From the NCBI GenBank assembly GCA_004558805.1, contig SFDE01000001.1, positions 62,001 to 126,000 of the forward strand: a stretch of DNA of 64,000 nucleotides, read 5' to 3'. Each line of letters begins with the position of its first letter. The first letter of the stretch is position 1. Source of the stretch: Faecalibacterium prausnitzii (GTDB lineage Bacteria; Bacillota; Clostridia; Oscillospirales; Ruminococcaceae). A model generated the notes under the pieces. That model was not told the origin of the DNA and made no database searches. It worked only from the letters and a program-made list of their open reading frames with translations. This document shows positions 60,082 through 64,000 of this stretch, piece after piece. A program made the position numbers and the translations under genes.

Positions 60082-60109
60082 AAAAAGCAGCGCAAAAGCG
60101 CTGCTTTTT
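60082..60109. terminator. Bidirectional terminator after the dnaC-like gene
   Basis: A 12-base stem AAAAAGCAGCGC/GCGCTGCTTTTT with a four-base loop. It overlaps the last bases of the convergent metallohydrolase stop codon and can end both transcripts. Confidence 0.88.
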
Positions 60110-60896
60110 AGAATTCCAATGCAGGACTGATCTCACTGCGGCGCTGTGCCTGCACGATGCAGTCCTTATCCGGCACTACGCCGGCGGCTCCAAGGGTGTT
60201 GAACACCGTCTGCAGTGCCAGCATGGGGGTGTTGTTCTCCTGCGACAGGTGGCACAGGGCAAATTTTTTGCATCCCTCCTGGATCAGTTCCATGATCTTT
60301 GCGGCGCATTCGTCGTTGGACAGATGCCCCCGGGTGCTCTCGATGCGTGCCCTCAGATAGTAGGGATAGGGTCCGTTGCGGAGCATATGCAGATCATAGT
60401 TGCTTTCCAGCGCCACCAGATTGCAGCCGGAAAGTGCCTTATGTACCGGCTCGGTAAGCTTGCCCAGGTCGGTGGCAATGGTCATGGTCTTGCCGTCCGG
60501 GGTATGGATGCGGTAGCCCACACAGGGCACATCGTGGCTGGTGGGAAAGGACTGTACCCCGAAACAGCCGATATCCTCTTCCCTGCCCTCCAGGGTGTTC
60601 AGCTCACAGCTGGCAGGAACAATGCCGTTGGCGTCCAGAAAATCCAGCGTATCCGCTGCACCGTACACCGGCAGCGGATTTTTTTTTAGGAAGGTGGAAA
60701 GTCCCTTTACGTGGTCGCTGTGCTCGTGGGTCACAAGGATACCGTCGCAATCGCTGACCGCCAGTCCCAGTGCCTTGAGGGCAGCTGTGGTGGTGCGCAC
60801 CCCTTTGCCCATATCCACAATGAGGTAACGCTGTCCGCAGCGTATCACGCTGCTGTTGCCGGAAGAACCGGAGTACAATGAGATGAATTCTGCCAT
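60108..60896 (-). CDS. WalJ/YycJ-like MBL-fold metallohydrolase
   Basis: 262 residues. The metal site THEHSDHVKG (HxHxDH) lies near residue 56. SYSGSSGNSSVI-like sequence at the N-terminus (LYSGSSGNSSVIRC) and the later HLSNDECAA match the YycJ/WalJ group. In Bacillus WalJ affects coordination of cell division and replication. It has a 5' exonuclease-like fold. Here it is not next to walRK. Confidence 0.87.
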   Translation of the reverse strand: MAEFISLYSGSSGNSSVIRCGQRYLIVDMGKGVRTTTAALKALGLAVSDCDGILVTHEHSDHVKGLSTFLKKNPLPVYGAADTLDFLDANGIVPASCELNTLEGREEDIGCFGVQSFPTSHDVPCVGYRIHTPDGKTMTIATDLGKLTEPVHKALSGCNLVALESNYDLHMLRNGPYPYYLRARIESTRGHLSNDECAAKIMELIQEGCKKFALCHLSQENNTPMLALQTVFNTLGAAGVVPDKDCIVQAQRRSEISPALEF

Positions 60897-60960
60897 GAAA
60901 ACCCCTTTATATCCTCAAAACAGGGTCCCGTTTTTCTGCGGTCCTCTCTCCGGACCATGC

Positions 60961-60986
60961 AAAAAAGCTCCCCCTTCCGGGGGAGC
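60961..60986 (-). terminator. Terminator after murA
   Basis: Eight-base stem GCTCCCCC/GGGGGAGC (60967-60974, 60979-60986) with a four-base loop and a run of six Us in the minus-strand RNA. It lies about 50 bases after the murA stop. Confidence 0.85.
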
Positions 60987-61033
60987 CGGCACGTCTGCGC
61001 CTGAGAGGGGCACAGCCCCCTGTTTACTTGTTG

Positions 61034-62317
61034 TTACAGTGCCTGTTCCAGTGCAGCGGGTACACGTTCCACCTTGCGGATGTCGGCACCCAGACCCCGC
61101 AGCTTTTCCACGATATTCTCGTAGCCGCGCTCAATATGACCGATCTCCTCGATCTCGCTGGTGCCCTCGGTCATGAGGGCGGCAACCACCAATGCAGCAC
61201 CTGCACGGAGGTCGGAGGCACGCAGGGGTGCGGGGCTCAGCTTTTCTACACCCTCAAACACAGCGACCTGACCGTCCACCTGCACGCTGGCGCCCATCTT
61301 GCGCAGCTCGTCCACATAGCGGAAACGGTTGTCCCACACGCTCTCGGTGACGGTGCTGGTGCCCTTTGCCACGCTCAGCAGCACGCCCATCAGGGGCTGC
61401 ATATCGGTGGGGAAGCCGGGGTGGGGCATGGTGTTGATCTTCAGGGGCAGGATATCGCCGGTGCGGGTCACCCGCACTGCATCGTCGAATTCTTCCACCG
61501 TCACACCGGCACGGCGGAGCTTGGCGGTGATGGGATCCAGATGCTTGGGGGTCACGTTCTTGATCAGCACATCGCCGCCGGTGGCAGCAGCAGCAACCAT
61601 GTAGCTGCCTGCCTCGATCTGATCCGGGATGATGCTGTAGGTACAGCCGTGCATCTTTTCCACGCCCCGCACCTTGATGACATCGGTGCCTGCGCCGCGG
61701 ACATCGGCACCACACATATTCAGGAAGTTTGCCAGATCCACCACGTGGGGTTCCTTGGCGCAGTTTTCCAGAATGGTCTGTCCCTTTGCCATAACAGCGC
61801 TGAGCATACCGTTCATGGTAGCGCCTACGCTGACCTTATCAAAGAAGATGTGTGCCCCGTTGAGCTCCTTGGCACGGACGGTAATCATGCCGTAATCTAC
61901 GCTGTCCTCTGCGCCCAGTGCACTGAACACCTTCAGGTGCTGGTCGATGGGGCGGGGACCCAGATTGCAGCCGCCGGGCATGGCGACCTGTGCCTTGCCA
62001 AAGCGGGACAACAGCGCACCCAGGAAGTAGTAGCTGGCACGCATCTGCCGGGACAGATCGTCCGGCACGTTGGTGGTGGTCAGGTGGGTGGTGTCGATCT
62101 CGTAGGTGTTGCGGTTGATCATGCGGATCTGAGCACCCAGGGTGCTCAGGATCTTCAGGCTCACTGCCACATCGCTGATATCCGGCAGATTCTCGATGAC
62201 GCATACATCCGCCGCCAGAATAGTTGCAGGCAAAATGCCTACGGCTGCATTCTTTGCGCCGGAAATAACGACTTCACCGTGCAGGGGCTTGCCGCCCGTA
62301 ATAACAAATTTCTCCAA
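61034..62317 (-). CDS. murA: UDP-N-acetylglucosamine 1-carboxyvinyltransferase
   Basis: 427 residues. The catalytic cysteine lies in MPGGCNLGPRPIDQH near residue 117, and KNAAVGILPA near residue 22 is the substrate site. It adds enolpyruvate to UDP-GlcNAc, the first committed step of peptidoglycan synthesis. The start is TTG at 62317, with AAGGAG nine bases upstream; no ATG fits. The active-site Cys implies sensitivity to fosfomycin. Confidence 0.95.
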   Translation of the reverse strand: MEKFVITGGKPLHGEVVISGAKNAAVGILPATILAADVCVIENLPDISDVAVSLKILSTLGAQIRMINRNTYEIDTTHLTTTNVPDDLSRQMRASYYFLGALLSRFGKAQVAMPGGCNLGPRPIDQHLKVFSALGAEDSVDYGMITVRAKELNGAHIFFDKVSVGATMNGMLSAVMAKGQTILENCAKEPHVVDLANFLNMCGADVRGAGTDVIKVRGVEKMHGCTYSIIPDQIEAGSYMVAAAATGGDVLIKNVTPKHLDPITAKLRRAGVTVEEFDDAVRVTRTGDILPLKINTMPHPGFPTDMQPLMGVLLSVAKGTSTVTESVWDNRFRYVDELRKMGASVQVDGQVAVFEGVEKLSPAPLRASDLRAGAALVVAALMTEGTSEIEEIGHIERGYENIVEKLRGLGADIRKVERVPAALEQAL

Positions 62318-62449
62318 TTTTATGATCTCCTTGTCAGAGGTCTGTCATCCGCAGACCCAATAAGGCTCCAAAAAGCATTCCAGATACTGCCACTTTTTCT
62401 TCGACCGCTGTGCAAAGCAGACAAGCAGACGCAAAGTTACAGCTATCTT

Positions 62450-62477
62450 ATTATACACAACTTCCACAAAAAAGCAA
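62450..62477 (-). promoter_or_regulatory. Promoter of murA
   Basis: Minus strand TTGCTT (62477-62472), 16-base spacer, TATAAT (62455-62450). It leaves a leader of about 130 bases before the TTG start, in which I see no known riboswitch. Confidence 0.65.
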
Positions 62478-62604
62478 AGCCCCCCGGGCACCTGTTTTAT
62501 TATTTTCTGTTTTGCCCATATTCCCGCCGGATATTCCAAAATTTTGTTTCTTTTTTCAAAAAATTCACGGCGATTTTGCATACTTTGCCCGTTGCGCTCC
62601 TGTT

Positions 62605-64000
62605 TTACCACACCTGATCCTCACAATGGGTCTCCTGGATCCAGCCCAGCTGGTATGCCATCACCAGCTGTTTCAGGTCATGTACCTGCTCCCGCAGTGC
62701 CTCACCCTCATCGGTGTCCTCCACCAGAATGCGGTGGTTCTCGGTCTCCAGAATGTTTTTCTGGGAAATGATATCCAGATTCTCCTTCACCGCCTTTTCG
62801 GCACTTTCAAAGGGCTGGTGGGTGCGCAGGGACATGGTGCGGCTGGAATACACCAGCGTATAACCGGCAATGCCGGTCTTTTCGTGGTAGGCACGGCAGA
62901 ATCCGCCGTCAATGACCACCAGCCGTCCCCCGCCCTTGATGGGACTTTCGCCGTTTTTCTCCCGCACCGGCACGTGTCCGTTGACGATGTGGCTGGTGCC
63001 CGGCAGACCAAACTCTGACAGAATGCGGCGGCATGCCGCCTCGTCGTTGTACCAGGTGTAGTAGGGGTCCTTGACCTCATCGTGGGTGGCGGGGTCCGCC
63101 ACATAGAGCCGCTCAAAGGTGGTCATGGCGCTGCGTCCGAACAGGGGCGAAAGCTTGCCGCACCACAGATACCACAAAAAATCCTGCCCTTTCTGGCGGG
63201 CGGCGCTGCCCGGAGGTGCATAGTAGCCCCGGCGTGCCCGGGCATCGCAGTAGTCCATCAACGGTCGTCCGGAGTAGCGCTGTCCTTCAAACCGTTCCAC
63301 CGCAAAGCTGCCGTTGACGGTCATGGGCACAACCCCGTGGTACAGCAAATTGCCGTTTTCGATGTGGTAGACGCTGCCCTTGGTGTAGAGGAACTCCACA
63401 TGCTGCCGCAGTTTTTCGCTGCGGGTGAAGCTTTCCACCAGCTTTTTCAGCACCAGTTCTTCGTCCGGATTCAGCTCCGCCGGGTCTACCGGGTCCACCG
63501 TGGGGAAAGAGGTATCCCGCAGGGGATATTCCTTTTCCCCGATCCGGACCGTATGGTTCGTCCAGTCGATGCGGCGCAGATAGTCCCGTCCCTGCATCTG
63601 GAAATCCGGATTCCGGTCTATGACCTGACATTCCAGCTTGAACATCATGATGCTGATTGCCTTGTGCATCACGGCGCACCGGTGGAGCATACCTTCCGTA
63701 TAGGGTCCCCGTGCTGCATCGGTATGGGGCATCCAGATGCTCAGGTCGTCCTCCCCATAGAACTGCTCTGCCATCCGCTGCAGATGCCGCAGATTGATGC
63801 CATAGCAGTCCTCAATCATGCCGTGGTTGTGGTATGCCAGCGTGGTCTTGAGCACAGTGCAGATGCAAACCGGGCTGCCTGCGGCGGCGCCCATCCACAC
63901 CACGTCGTGGTTGCCCCACTGGATATCCACATTATGGTGGCGCATCAGCAGGTCCAGAATAATGTCCGGGCGGGGTCCCCGGTCGAACAGGTCGCCTACA
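62605..64000 (-). CDS. fbp: Fructose-1,6-bisphosphatase class III, 3' part
   Basis: About 465 C-terminal residues; the 5' end is beyond the window. The metallophosphatase motifs GDLFDRGPRPD and IQWGNHDVVWMGA are visible at the cut end and GTSHIVNGHVPVR further on. These belong to the Firmicutes-type (class III) enzyme, which has about 650 residues in total. It hydrolyses fructose 1,6-bisphosphate in gluconeogenesis. The roughly 290 bases downstream, up to murA, hold the murA promoter and no clear terminator for fbp. Confidence 0.92.
   Translation of the reverse strand, partial: VGDLFDRGPRPDIILDLLMRHHNVDIQWGNHDVVWMGAAAGSPVCICTVLKTTLAYHNHGMIEDCYGINLRHLQRMAEQFYGEDDLSIWMPHTDAARGPYTEGMLHRCAVMHKAISIMMFKLECQVIDRNPDFQMQGRDYLRRIDWTNHTVRIGEKEYPLRDTSFPTVDPVDPAELNPDEELVLKKLVESFTRSEKLRQHVEFLYTKGSVYHIENGNLLYHGVVPMTVNGSFAVERFEGQRYSGRPLMDYCDARARRGYYAPPGSAARQKGQDFLWYLWCGKLSPLFGRSAMTTFERLYVADPATHDEVKDPYYTWYNDEAACRRILSEFGLPGTSHIVNGHVPVREKNGESPIKGGGRLVVIDGGFCRAYHEKTGIAGYTLVYSSRTMSLRTHQPFESAEKAVKENLDIISQKNILETENHRILVEDTDEGEALREQVHDLKQLVMAYQLGWIQETHCEDQVW

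Noticed and set aside
58176..60095. Minus-strand open frame antisense to the dnaD- and dnaC-like genes
   Set aside because: No motifs, no ribosome site, and it crosses two supported genes.
1..64000. CRISPR arrays, prophage, insertion sequences, rRNA
   Set aside because: No regularly spaced repeats, transposase, phage structural genes or rRNA sequence were found on reading both strands.

Overview
The window reads as a chromosomal segment of a moderately GC-rich anaerobic member of the Firmicutes, most likely Clostridium cluster IV / Oscillospiraceae and perhaps close to Faecalibacterium, Gemmiger or Subdoligranulum. This placement is inference. It rests on the gene orders asp23-nusB-xseA-xseB-ispA-dxs-tlyA-nadK-argR-recN and phoH-ybeY-era-yqzL-recO, on a tyrosyl T-box, a class III fructose-1,6-bisphosphatase and a full spoIIIA operon, and on the absence of phage, CRISPR or rRNA. 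Genes are packed tightly, often with ATGA or GTGA overlaps, and I see no insertion sequence.

Layout. 1-2650: the 3' end of an mraY-like gene, azlCD and an RmlD-like reductase. 2700-14312: the main accessory block. It holds a xanthine/uracil-type permease, a divergently transcribed MocA/YgfJ-like nucleotidyltransferase, and a tightly coupled run of ten genes: molybdenum hydroxylase FAD, 2Fe-2S and Mo subunits, yqeC, selD, yedF, a cysteine desulfurase-like enzyme, a DUF3343 protein, a domain-permuted XdhC protein and yqeB. This matches the known selenium-dependent molybdenum hydroxylase (SDMH) system, in which SelD makes selenophosphate for a labile selenium ligand on the Mo cofactor rather than for selenocysteine. 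14328-15237: a PadR regulator with a DUF2812 membrane protein and two operator-like palindromes. 15365-21257: phoH, ybeY, era, yqzL, recO, mutS2. 21318-30116: a cell-wall amidase, a 600-base convergent gap, an Xer-type recombinase, radA, a SpoIIM-like protein, a TIGR04086-like protein, yajC, tgt, a decayed UPF0597 gene and queA.

30173-34895: a lysine/diaminopimelate group (asd, dapA, dapB), a CapA-like protein and a free-standing ACT protein resembling the regulatory end of aspartate kinase. 35003-36578: tyrS with its T-box. 36620-47305: the housekeeping cluster from recN back to asp23, including isoprenoid precursor synthesis (dxs, ispA) and exonuclease VII. 47394-52008: spoIIIAA to spoIIIAH, all eight genes intact. 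52183-55750: murD, a GNAT acetyltransferase and a methionine gamma-lyase family protein. 55802-64000: a solute-binding lipoprotein, tRNA-Gly(CCC), a small unknown protein, DnaD- and DnaC-like replication proteins, a WalJ-like metallohydrolase, murA and the 3' part of fbp, which runs off the window.

Points that stand out: the compact SDMH block beside a purine permease; the XdhC protein with its two domains in reversed order; an internally deleted UPF0597 gene that still has a strong promoter and terminator; a terminator hairpin that also buries a ribosome binding site; twin PadR operators lying on a near-consensus promoter; and an intact spoIIIA operon in a lineage that may not sporulate.
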